A stretch of DNA of 64,000 nucleotides from Odontocerum albicorne (taxonomy: Eukaryota > Arthropoda > Insecta > Trichoptera > Odontoceridae), in assembly GCA_949825065.1 (NCBI GenBank), contig OX463844.1, forward strand, positions 24,337,763 through 24,401,762, in the 5' to 3' direction. The notes under the pieces were generated by a model. The model saw only the letters and a list, made by a program, of their open reading frames with translations, did not search any database and was not told the DNA's origin. Positions 55,324 through 64,000 of this stretch are shown piece by piece. The position numbers and the translations under genes were made by a program. Numbering within the stretch: position 1 is the first letter of the stretch; each line of letters begins with the position of its first letter.

Positions 55324-57753
55324 ATGCCTTCTCTGCGTTCCGGGAAAGCTCCCGCTAAGGAAGCGAGAGCAGAGAGCGACCATACCTCAGAGGCCGACTC
55401 GGTGACCTCTTCACAGTCACACGCTGACTCAGAGGACGAGATCAGGAGGCTTCAGAGGGTGCTCCGTAACACAAAGCGGAAAACGGCCGCTCTTCAGAGA
55501 AAGCTGAAACTGCAAGCTGCGACGGATGACGCCATCCGTGGCCCATCGGAAGAACGCGTTCCTGATGCTCTGGCAGCTGATCCCCTGCGGCTCACCGATG
55601 ATTGGGTGAGCCAGCCACAGGATCCATACGTGCAGATGGCAGCGATGGTTGCGGAGCTCATCCGATCTTCACAGGAAAGGGGAACCCTAACAGCACCAGC
55701 CTGTGAAGTGGTTGCACGGATGATCGCGCTGATCACCGCGACTCGCGACCGACATTGCGCGAGTCAAGGGCGGATTGGCGCGAACCAACGCAGGGCGTGT
55801 CCGCGAGATGAGCGTCACGCCGAGAAGCAGCGGATGTGCCAGGATACCGCGGAGCGCAATGACAATGCGCGATCCGCGTCGACACATCACGCCATGATGA
55901 AGGACGTCCTCGCCAAGCCAAAAAAGAGCGAGACGTCCGAGAAAATGGCGGCGCAAAAATGCCCGCCCAGCTCTGCTGCTGTGAAACCAGGGTGGGTCGC
56001 CCATGGAGGGAGGTACCCACCCACGGAAGGACAGAGGAACGTGAGGAACTGCGCTGTCGGGGCACTGACGTTCTTAATGACACGAACGGACACAGGATGC
56101 CGGGCGCAGAAGCCCAAGACGCGGCCTCTGCCTACGAAACATTGCGCAGATCGACGAAAGATTTGCGCAACTCAGCGTGACGCAGAGCGTACCAATGCGT
56201 GGCCGCGGGACAAGCGGCACGCCAAGAACAGGCAGAGGGTCAAGGTTGCAGCAACGCGTCCTCTGCCTACGAAGGTTGGCGCAAATCTTGGAAGGATTTG
56301 CGCAACCCGAGATTGCGCAAATTCTGGAAAGATTTGCGCAAACCAACATTGCGCAAGTCGGCATTGCACAATGCTGGAGGATAACGACGCGTCGCCGCGA
56401 ATGGAGCGGCGCGCCGAGATGTGCCAGGATGCGGCGAAGCGCGAGGTCAATGCGCGACCCGGACTGACACATCACGCCGAGAGAGAGGACGCCGTCGCCG
56501 AGCCAAAGAAGAGCGAGGCGTCCGAGGTTTGCGCAAATAAAGCAAAGATTTGCGCAACCCGAGATTGCGCAAATACAACAAAGATTTGCGCAAATAGACA
56601 TTGTGCAACCCGAGATTGCGCAAATCTTGGAATGATTTGCGCAAGTCGGCATTGCACAATGCTGGAGGATAACGACGCGTCGCCGCGAATGGAGCGGCGC
56701 GCCGAGATGTGCCAGGATGCGGCGAAGCGCGAGGTCAATGCGCGACCCGGACTGACACATCACGCCGAGAGAGAGGACGCCGTCGCCGAGCCAAAGAAGA
56801 GCGAGGCGTCCGAGGTTTGCGCAAATAAAGCAAAGATTTGCGCAACCCGAGATTGCGCAAACCAACATTGCGCAAGTCGGCATTGCGCAATGCTGGAGGA
56901 AAACGACGCGCCGCCGCGAATGGAGCGGCGCGCCGAGATGTGCCAGGATGCGGCGTCGCGTGACGAGGATACGCGACCCGAGCTGACACATCACGCCAAG
57001 ACGGATGGCGTCGTCGCCATACGGAGGGAAGGCGCGACGTCTGGGGGAGAAATGGCGGCGCGACGATGCCCACCGCGCGGTGTCGTGGTGAAACCGCGCC
57101 AGCCAGGACGCCGAGAAAAGAGGTCGCGGCAGAAACCGGACCACGCCCCCTCGACAGTGAAAGCGCAGGTGTCACACGTTGGTGTCACTTGCGCCACTAA
57201 CGCGATATTGACACGCGCCACCAGATGGATGAAACGGTGCGTGTCAAACTGCCGCCGCCCTAGATACCAGAGGACCAACGGCGCGCAGACCACGGAGGAG
57301 CTTCGAACCGCGGAGCTTAGGTTAAATGGGATTGCGCAGGAAGAAACCTTTCGCGCTGACCTAAGAGCTCTGCGGTGCAGCGAAAGTCTCCCACCTGGAA
57401 CCAGACTGGGGGGAGTGACGCCGTGGCTGGACGCGGATGGCGTGCTGCGTACATGTGCCCGCCCGATGACCCCGGAGGGCTCTTACACGAGTGTGATTGC
57501 CCCAGCAATATTGGGTGGCGATCACCCGTGTACGAGGCTGTTGCGACAGCATAATCATGAGGGGGCGGGACATCCGAGCGCGAAGAGGAGGGCGAGGCGA
57601 CTCACCAACAGGGATACGCGCCCAACCTCTCCCCACAGGACGTTGCGCAAATCGAGGACCGATTTGCGCAACCACAGGATATTGCGCGAGTCCAGGATTA
57701 ATTTGCGCAACCACAGTACATTGCGCGAATCGGCAAATGATTTGCGCAACTAA
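55324..57753 (+). CDS. retrotransposon ORF, 809 aa: gag-like start, repeat-filled middle, integrase-like zinc-binding end
   Basis: ATG at 55324 to TAA at 57753. Residues about 35-70 form a charged coiled coil (SEDEIRRLQRVLRNTKRKTA), residues about 95-145 a small alpha-helical part, together gag-like. Residues about 145-620 are low-complexity Cys/Arg/Ala/Asn-rich repeats (KICATRDCAN, CANRHCATRDCAN) with two near-identical segments of about 95 residues. Near the end, FRADLRALRCSESLPPGTRL and GVTPWLDADGVLRTCARP then DHPCTRLLRQHNHEGAGHPS match the linker and H2C2-type zinc-binding N-terminus of BEL/Pao-type integrases. No RT, RNase H or DDE core. GC content far exceeds the surroundings, so several other frames are open as by-products. 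Whether the protein is made is unknown. Confidence 0.7.
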   Translation: MPSLRSGKAPAKEARAESDHTSEADSVTSSQSHADSEDEIRRLQRVLRNTKRKTAALQRKLKLQAATDDAIRGPSEERVPDALAADPLRLTDDWVSQPQDPYVQMAAMVAELIRSSQERGTLTAPACEVVARMIALITATRDRHCASQGRIGANQRRACPRDERHAEKQRMCQDTAERNDNARSASTHHAMMKDVLAKPKKSETSEKMAAQKCPPSSAAVKPGWVAHGGRYPPTEGQRNVRNCAVGALTFLMTRTDTGCRAQKPKTRPLPTKHCADRRKICATQRDAERTNAWPRDKRHAKNRQRVKVAATRPLPTKVGANLGRICATRDCANSGKICANQHCASRHCTMLEDNDASPRMERRAEMCQDAAKREVNARPGLTHHAEREDAVAEPKKSEASEVCANKAKICATRDCANTTKICANRHCATRDCANLGMICASRHCTMLEDNDASPRMERRAEMCQDAAKREVNARPGLTHHAEREDAVAEPKKSEASEVCANKAKICATRDCANQHCASRHCAMLEENDAPPRMERRAEMCQDAASRDEDTRPELTHHAKTDGVVAIRREGATSGGEMAARRCPPRGVVVKPRQPGRREKRSRQKPDHAPSTVKAQVSHVGVTCATNAILTRATRWMKRCVSNCRRPRYQRTNGAQTTEELRTAELRLNGIAQEETFRADLRALRCSESLPPGTRLGGVTPWLDADGVLRTCARPMTPEGSYTSVIAPAILGGDHPCTRLLRQHNHEGAGHPSAKRRARRLTNRDTRPTSPHRTLRKSRTDLRNHRILRESRINLRNHSTLRESANDLRN
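56163..57749. repeat. array of about 20 TTGCGCAA palindromes
   Basis: Exact copies by my reading start at 56163, 56298, 56313, 56334, 56349, 56529, 56550, 56565, 56586, 56616, 56637, 56817, 56838, 56853, 56868, 56883, 57653, 57664, 57713 and 57742, plus variants such as TTGTGCAA and TTGCGCGA. Starts are often 15 or 21 bp apart, i.e. multiples of three, so the frame is kept. Larger direct repeats of about 285 bp (56374-56660 and 56660-56890, the latter shortened) carry the clusters. Confidence 0.9.
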
Positions 57754-57987
57754 CGGACGAATGGACAGATCTGCACACCTGCCAGGAAATCGGCGTACCA
57801 CATGCACGGCGAAGACAAGGCGACGATCGCGGCTGGCGCCCTTACCGAGAGACGCGTGATTTCGAGGGCGAGACCGGGAGACCACGCCGGGAGGAGATTG
57901 GCCTCTGCGATGTGACAACACACGTCCTTGCCGACCATGAGATGTTACTCCAAAGATGATACTATATGGAGGTAACATCGGGGGGAG

Positions 57988-58774
57988 TGTATCGGACGTG
58001 TGCCGCCACCCGTGTGTGTGTGTGTGTAATATGAGGAAACTGACACAGTGTAGATCTGTAAAATTACATAACTCTAGAATTTGAAAATATAAAAATATAC
58101 AACTCTGTAATTCTAGAATAAGGTAAATGTTTGTATGTAAACCTGTATTTGTATTTGTATGTAAACTTCTGTATCCTGTGTTTGTATGTAAACTTCTGTA
58201 TCCTGTAATTGTATATGTAAATGTCTGTTAATAATGTTCTTGTACATGTTAAGTATTCCATATGTCGTATGTAAATTTGTGGTAAATTTGTATGTCATAT
58301 ACTATATTTGTATGTCATTATTTAGTCACTTTGAATCCGAATGAGCTCGCGACCGCGCAGAAAAATGTGCTGTGGCCGGGCCATCGAGACTAGGTCAAAA
58401 GGCGGTCAGTTTAAGCAGCCCCCCGACCCCCTAACGTGGGTTTGCCTCACGGCTGACGGGCGCTTACTCTGGCCGACTTTCCACTAATATAGAGGGTACC
58501 AAATTTTGTAAGGCACTTCTCACTTCTCACTAGACTTCTCACTTCACGTCTTCTTCTCACTGTGTTCTTGGAAATATATTCTCAATAAATACCGATTTTA
58601 CCGTGTTTTACTTTGAGACCCGCTACCCTACATCAAGCTGCCTGAGAGGAATCTCTCCCTGCTTCTTCTTCTGCTGGATCTTCGCGACGGAATTCGCGAC
58701 GTCGATTCTTCGAGCGCTACGCGGCGACCAACGATCTATTTATATTTCTACAGTCTTTGTACCTGTCTGGTACA
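57988..58774 (+). repeat. 3' LTR
   Basis: Same length as the 5' LTR. Here the poly-A signal is a canonical AATAAA at 58584-58589, created by one of the few differences from the 5' copy. The 3' end is 187 bp from tutl exon 10. Confidence 0.95.
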
Positions 58775-58961
58775 TATATTTTAATATTTAGCCTTTTTAT
58801 ATTTAAATTTTTGTGTATTTAATTATATTGTCTATATACATGTAATGTTATATGCCGAAAAAATGTTAAAAAGTTTGGCAAAGTATTTGTATTAAAATTT
58901 GTTTACATAATAATAATTAACTATAAAAAATGTATCTAATGAAATGATTGTTTCTTTTTAG

Positions 58962-59147
58962 GACCCAAGCCTGGTCCCCCCAGGAACCTGACGGTGACTG
59001 AGATCATTAATGGGTTCCTTATTACATGGCAGCAGCCTTTAGAGAAATCCAACTTGATTCAATTCTACACTATCAAATACAGAACTGATGCTCGATGGAA
59101 GACCCTTAACCGAGGGCAAATCAGACCAGAAGAAACTAGTTATTTAG
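58962..59147 (+). CDS. tutl: tutl exon 10: first part of FN3-2
   Basis: Acceptor TTTCTTTTTAG, donor GTAATT, phase 1 on both sides. Encodes PKPGPPRNLTVTEIINGFLI, TWQQPLEKSNLIQFYTIKYR and TDARWKTLNRGQIRPEETSY. These are among the best conserved Turtle strings and form the first strands of the second FN3 domain. It begins only 187 bp after the 3' LTR of the retrotransposon that fills the end of intron 9. Residues about 639-700. Confidence 0.96.
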
Positions 59148-59867
59148 GTAATTACTTTATATACATGATTTCAGCAATGAATACGATAAACGAAAGACTT
59201 AAAATTTTGTATTTTTACGTATTTTCTATAGCTATTCGAAATAAATATTGAAACGAAGGAAGTGAATCAGGTGGAGTATTTTAAATGATAATATTTGCCT
59301 TTTATATCTTATTTTATTATATACCAATGCACTTGACGTACTTTAAATTTAACAGCAGCTTTAATCAAGCACAAATTGTAATTATTAAGATATTCAGAAT
59401 ATAAAGATATTCAGTTGAAAAATAATATCAGTGGTAACTTATTTAGAATCATATTAATCAACAATCATAGATTTACAGGTTAAAAAAAATTGCTATTCAG
59501 TATTTTTGATGTTGATTCCTAATTTTGAATCACATTTAAGATTAATTTCAACAAATGTTGATATTTTATGTAATTTTTAAACCATAAAATTGATAAAACA
59601 AGTAAATGAAGCATCTCTGAGTTTCAGGGTTCAACCATAAACTCGAAGAAAAAGAAAAGACTTAGCTTAATTGAAACATTAGCATGTTATAGTTAGTAAA
59701 CATAAAATATTATTATGCTCTATCTAGAAATACAATGATTTTGAAATTATAATTTGAGTAAAAGATTGTTAACGTATTTAGATTTGCCTTATTGACTACG
59801 GTTTCAGTTTGCATGCTTAATTAATTCATTATATGAAAATATATCAAATTTTTTATCTGATTTTCAG
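59148..59867. other. intron 10
   Basis: 720 bp of AT-rich intron separating the two exons of FN3-2; nothing else recognised. Confidence 0.7.
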
Positions 59868-60124
59868 CAAAAAATCTAGTCGGTGGCAGAATGTATTACT
59901 TCTGTGTAGTGGCTAACTCTGCAACAAGTTATGAAAGGTCGGAAGAAGTGAAATTTCCAGTGCCAGCAAGAGTCAAACAAAAGGCTTTTATAGCTGGTGT
60001 TGTTGGAGGGATATTATTATTCATTGTTGCAATCATCTTATCTGTCTGCGCTGTCAAAATATGTATCAAGCGAAAACTAAGAAAACAGGAAGCTGGTGGA
60101 TCATTGCCGGAGGTCGTATGTTAG
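59868..60124 (+). CDS. tutl: tutl exon 11: end of FN3-2, transmembrane helix, short tail
   Basis: Acceptor ATTTTCAG, phase 1. Encodes KNLVGGRMYYFCVVANSATS (end of FN3-2), VKFPVPARVKQK, then a 26-residue hydrophobic helix AFIAGVVGGILLFIVAIILS plus VCAVKI (residues about 740-765), then the basic stop-transfer sequence CIKRKLRKQE. Translation continues AGGSLPEVVC to a TAG at 60122-60124. Drosophila Turtle has the same helix and KRKRRKQE but goes on into a long tail, so reading to this stop gives a short-tail form. A weak phase-0 donor (GAG/GTCGTA at 60113) could instead splice onward. AATAAA signals follow at 60133 and 60343. Confidence 0.93.
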
Positions 60125-63100
60125 GCCTTGTAAATAAAAATAATTTGTAGTTTCAATATGACACTTCACTTCAAAATTGAGGTGGTGGTAATAATATAAA
60201 TGAATCTTTATTAACTAACAAAACGAAACACAGCGCATGTTTAGTACCATATTGTCGACAAAGAAGTTCATTTCATATCATCAAATTAATTAACTGCATT
60301 CGCTGTTGTATATTTGCTATTTACATCATTTTTCCAAATTAAAATAAAATCATTGATGTTATTTGTATCGTCTGATTTATTAATTATGTTTAAAAATAAA
60401 TATTTTGAAATAAAATTAGATATTTTGTGTATATATCATTTTTTTCATAAAAATTTCAAGTTATTTTAATTTTTTTAAATTTGACAAAGGTGAGTAAAAA
60501 ATATTAAATTTAGATTTTAAACTCAAATGGACAGGACCATTCAATCACTTAATGTTTTAGCAAAGTACATATTAGAGCAACATATATTTTCATCATAATA
60601 AATGATTGCATGCTTTCTTATACATTATTCATCAATTTATTCAATTATATCATACATATAATATATTAAAATATTATTTATTCAAATGGAACATATTTTT
60701 GCTAAATCATCAACTAAAGTTTTTATGTATATGAAAAAAATAACACATTTAACTTTCTTTTTATTTGTATTGTATGCAAAAGTATTTTGTAAATTTTTAT
60801 TTTACGTAACCTAACTAAACATATATTTAATAAAATAACCACTTATAGCAATTATTATATAAAATCAAGTATTATATACATATTTAATTTTATAAATGTG
60901 CATGTATCACTGGGCACTGAAATATATTAATTTTAGAATTTCAGTTAAAGCTAGTATATTTTCATGATAAACTTGTAATGTGTCAATATAATTTAAGATT
61001 TAACCACACTTTTTTATAACCATGTACATAGCTTTGTCATGTTAAAAATTTATTTAAGTTCAAAAGTGCATATTTGAAAATGTTATGATGACATTCGAAA
61101 TAAGTCAGGGCTGCATTCAAAATCAAGTTTTCCATTTACATTTAGAACCCTCAAATCATATATAATTGTTACTTCAAATTCACTGTAATTATACGATTGT
61201 TCTATATTATTGTACCCATATTGTGCAACAAACAATTATAAATTTTAATTCTAAAAAAGAAGAACTAACATAAAAAATTATCAAATTAATAATTTTGTAC
61301 ACAATTTAAAAGTTTTAATGATATTGTGATTCAAATGATAATTAAAATCTTATTTTCTTTCATGATAACTGAAATAAGTTTATCTTGATATGTAATTTTT
61401 ACCAATTATGTTTTCATTGTTGTTGAGATGAGTGAAAAATGTTACATGTATTTTTTTTAAACCAAACAATGTCCAGTTTGGTTGAAACCAAACAATGCTC
61501 AGTTTCAGTCAAAATAATAATACATCTTGAGTGCTACTGGGTAAAGCAAAACCATATTGTTACTTAATTCCCCTGCTATTGTTACTTAATTCCATTGAGG
61601 ACACTTACATTTCAATTCTTGTCCTTCTCAATCTTTTTTCCATAACTTTGACCAATTTCTTCATAGTCTTTCTCAAATAGTTTTCTCTAATTTGTGTGAG
61701 GTAGTTTTAATTAGGTTTGCTCTATCTGGAATCTATTCTTCGAAAATAACACTTTTTGACACACTGAATATTGTTTCAGAAGATCCAAGTTTCGTCACAA
61801 TCGATGATTTCTAATAATTTTGACTATTATTTGCTCTAAATTACTGCCACAAATTCGCTTGTAAAAGGTCGAAAGCCTAGTTACAAATTTGATACAAACT
61901 TTTTTAATCCTGTCTCTCTTTAAAACCATTCTAATTCCAGTCTCTATTATTCAATGTGAACCAGTTGTACAATCTTGACTCATTGAGTTTTTTTTTCATT
62001 ATTTACAACACAATTGTTTTTGGTAGGCATCCTGAAAATTATCACTAAATATTTTGTTCAACTTATACAGCTTCCACTCTCTGTAAACTTAAGTTAGCAT
62101 TCGAAAATTTAAAGTTATTTCACTTATACATCGCTCTATTTTCAATTTGATAATTTTTCAGACATGAAAAAATTGTTCACGTTAAACAAAAAGTAACAGT
62201 AAACAAATAATTTGATGTCTGAATCTTCAGAATGTATGTATACATATTTTTCCGAGACCAATATCTTTGCCCCCAGTTCCAGTGTAAGCAGTGTCATCTG
62301 ATCTACAGAAATCTAGTCTCAATAAAAATTAATTTTAATTTTAGCTGTCTCCTCTCAGTCCCCCTCGACTCTTTGCCTCCTAAGATCTTGCTACATGTTA
62401 TCTAAAAGCCTCTATCTCAGTCTGTCAAGAGACCTTCTTCCGTATTGTTGGGCTAGTACGAGTATCATCTTTGTTTATCATGTCAACTCAGATTTGTGTA
62501 GATGGCTTATCCATGTCAACCCTCGCAACCTTATGTCGCTGATATATAATTAGTGGTTGTATTGTTCATTTCCAAGTTTCTTCGTTATATCTATGTTATC
62601 TTTTATATTTGATGAAAATACTTCTTTTCCAAAAAATAAAGGATAAGGTTGATATTTTTTGTGTACATACTCGAATGTTTCAAATTTCAATGATGAAATA
62701 TCAATTTTATTTATGAATTGAAGCTGAAAAGTACTGTCGGATGGAATTGATAATATTATCTATATGTTGAACTTTCTATATACGTTTAATTTTTAGAAGG
62801 TTTTATATTGTTTTTTATGAAGATATTTTTCATAAAACTGTCTCCTGGAAATGCTCTTCAGCATGCCTGAATCGGCAATTTGGCAAGTTGAAGGGAATAA
62901 ATGACTAATCCAACAACTAGGGCTGTGACCTGCCAATAGATATAAAATACAACCCTATTTACAATACATTTTTTTAGGACATTTTCTGTTAAATTGTCAA
63001 TTGTTGAGAAATCTAATAAAAGTAAAGAGACAAATTGTATTTGAATTTATAAAAGTAGCTACGGAGTAAATTCAAGTGAAATAAGATTTAAAGTAGGATA

Positions 63101-63924
63101 TAGTGTGGTTAGGTATCATACTTTATCTTTAAGTAGCTGTAAAGTGCCACCGTATCTACAGTTTACTTAGAATCCCTTAGTAGCATACTACATGGATTTT
63201 AAATTAGCTGTTCTCTTTCAAAATAGTTTTAACAATACTACCAGGATACTAATAATAAATGACAAATTTACTATCTTCCAAATCATTGACACTCGCAATG
63301 GTGCCTCTGAAATTTAAACAGATATCAAGATTATAACAATCTTATGATTGATATATATCGCTACCCTAATTTGTAAATTTTCTAACTCCACTTTTGTCGA
63401 AAAATGACTTAACAATTGCATTTTGTTCTCGATATTCAAATATACATGCTATAAAAATTTGACATGTCTATAATTATTGCAAGTACCTTAACAACGCCTC
63501 AAGCAAAATTGATAACTCCAATGCTACCAATTCCAACACTTCAAAATGTGTAACTCCACCATTTTGTATGTGAATCCATTAGAATCAAGTAGCATTGTGG
63601 TAGCGGTCAAAATATTTAATTTAAAAGGTGAGTTCGGTTACGCTATTTTGAAAAAAAAGCATTATTTCCTATGAATATAAGTATAAGCACTATTTTGTTA
63701 AGGTAATTTGAAGTTTTTCCCCTTACTTAAGACTCAATATCTCATTTTATTCAACTAAGGGAGTTAGCAATTTTTCAACACATGTAAAACATCGTGTTGC
63801 ATTATGACATCAACTTTGCATTTTAATTATTACTGGGTGGGCTTAAACAAAATTGTGTTTATTTAAATTAATATGAATATTTGAAGCATTAAAATACTTT
63901 TATAAGTATTGTCTATTTTTATAG
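60125..63924. other. 3' untranslated sequence of the short form and/or intron 11
   Basis: AT-rich, no convincing exon. AATAAA at 60133-60138 and 60343-60348 could serve a transcript ending after the TAG at 60122. At about 62345, TTTTAG is followed by an open LSPLSPPRLFAS ending in TAA, which is too short to call. No transposon ends recognised. Confidence 0.45.
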
Positions 63925-64000
63925 ATGAATAGCGGAGGAAAACTTATGGTTGGATTAGTGACAGAAAATCGTAGGAGTAATCAAGAAAATCGTAAAAGTG
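63925..64000 (+). CDS. possible next tutl exon, cut by the window end
   Basis: After an acceptor CTATTTTTATAG the sequence is open in phase 0 only: MNSGGKLMVGLVTENRRSNQ followed by ENRKS, to the window edge. The other two phases meet stops at once. A phase-0 donor exists in exon 11 (60113), so joining would give a longer cytoplasmic tail. I do not recognise this peptide from Turtle tails. It could also be an unrelated gene start, since it begins with ATG. Confidence 0.35.
   Translation, partial: MNSGGKLMVGLVTENRRSNQENRKS

Larger units (their letters stand above)
53564..58774 (+). mobile_element. non-autonomous LTR retrotransposon, 5,211 bp
   Basis: Two direct LTRs of 787 bp each, TG...CA bounded, with a 5-bp target duplication TATAT at 53559-53563 and 58775-58779. 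After the 5' LTR, a likely primer-binding site TGGTCCTTCGAGCCGG (54354 on) and before the 3' LTR a short purine tract CGGGGGGAG (57979-57987). Internal length is only 3.6 kb: one long GC-rich frame and no reverse transcriptase or catalytic integrase. The primer-site wording, 5-bp duplication and integrase-like ending suggest BEL/Pao descent. Nearly identical LTRs mean a recent insertion, so a helper element must exist or have existed. Confidence 0.93.
6668..64000 (+). other. tutl: turtle (tutl) gene, multi-exon locus
   Basis: This is the extent of the host gene, with eleven supported exons and two candidate ones. The joined product is five Ig domains, two FN3 domains, one transmembrane helix and a short basic tail, about 785 residues counted from the TTG codon at 6670. 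All junctions from exon 1 to exon 11 keep the frame: phases 0,1,0,1,1,0,0,1,1,1. Turtle/IGSF9 proteins act at the plasma membrane in axon guidance, dendrite self-avoidance and tiling; that role is family knowledge, not read from the DNA. Introns 2, 3 and 9 (9.9, 12.8 and 15.7 kb) account for most of the length and are full of transposons. Paralogue Borderless has fewer Ig domains, so Turtle fits better. The 5' end and the 3' end are not resolved here. Confidence 0.9.

Noticed and set aside
56074..57144. 356-codon minus-strand ORF inside the retrotransposon
   Set aside because: It is the complement of the GC-rich repeated part of the plus-strand ORF; low stop density and repeats keep it open, and it has no known motif.
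62345..62385. Acceptor-like TTTTAG followed by LSPLSPPRLFAS and a stop
   Set aside because: Proline-rich text would suit a Turtle tail, but the frame is 12 codons long and no supporting junction can be shown from sequence alone.
1..64000. CRISPR arrays, operons, ribosome-binding sites, rRNA genes
   Set aside because: The window is animal nuclear DNA with spliced genes; no direct-repeat/spacer array or rRNA wording was seen.

Overview
The window is animal, almost certainly insect, nuclear DNA: AT-rich, with GT-AG introns and many transposon remnants. Its one host gene is on the + strand and spans nearly the whole window. Eleven phase-compatible exons between 6670 and 60124 encode a cell-surface protein with five Ig domains, two fibronectin type III domains and one transmembrane helix. 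Order, domain content and many short motifs match Drosophila Turtle (tutl; vertebrate IGSF9 family), a neuronal adhesion protein. The joined exons give about 785 residues. The first in-frame ATG is followed by a stop three codons later, so the true start probably lies in an upstream exon. The end at 60124 gives a short cytoplasmic tail, and a possible further exon begins at 63925. The insect order cannot be fixed from this sequence.

Layout: 1-6650 is upstream flank (LINE scrap, tRNA-derived repeats, a MITE-like element). Exon 1 ends at 6852; its intron holds a decayed DD82E-type Tc1/mariner element. Exon 2 is at 9455-9728. The next intron holds a nearly intact piggyBac and two LINE scraps. 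Exon 3 is at 19656-19897. The 12.7-kb intron after it holds a mariner split by an RTE retrotransposon, a TTAA MITE, a second piggyBac and a Helitron. Exons 4 and 5 (32652-34626) are followed by pogo/Tigger and Tc1/mariner-type elements. Exons 6-9 (38909-43211) are interrupted by a 745-bp TTAA MITE and a complete mariner with an open transposase frame. The 15.7-kb intron 9 holds a LINE, a candidate 36-nt microexon, two TTAA elements sharing one TTAA, a Jockey-type LINE, a hAT MITE and a young 5.2-kb LTR retrotransposon. Exons 10 and 11 (58962-60124) complete FN3-2, the membrane helix and the tail.

The most unusual object is the LTR element (53564-58774). Its 787-bp LTRs are nearly identical and flanked by TATAT. 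It lacks a recognisable protease, reverse transcriptase or integrase core, has one GC-rich 809-codon frame, and contains about twenty exact copies of the palindrome TTGCGCAA. The end of the frame resembles the zinc-binding N-terminal part of a BEL/Pao-type integrase. It looks like a non-autonomous element whose middle was replaced by expanding repeats. A second theme is that the piggyBac-type (TTAA) elements mostly carry their own short palindrome near the ends.

All calls were made by reading the sequence and by family recall; no database search or folding was run.
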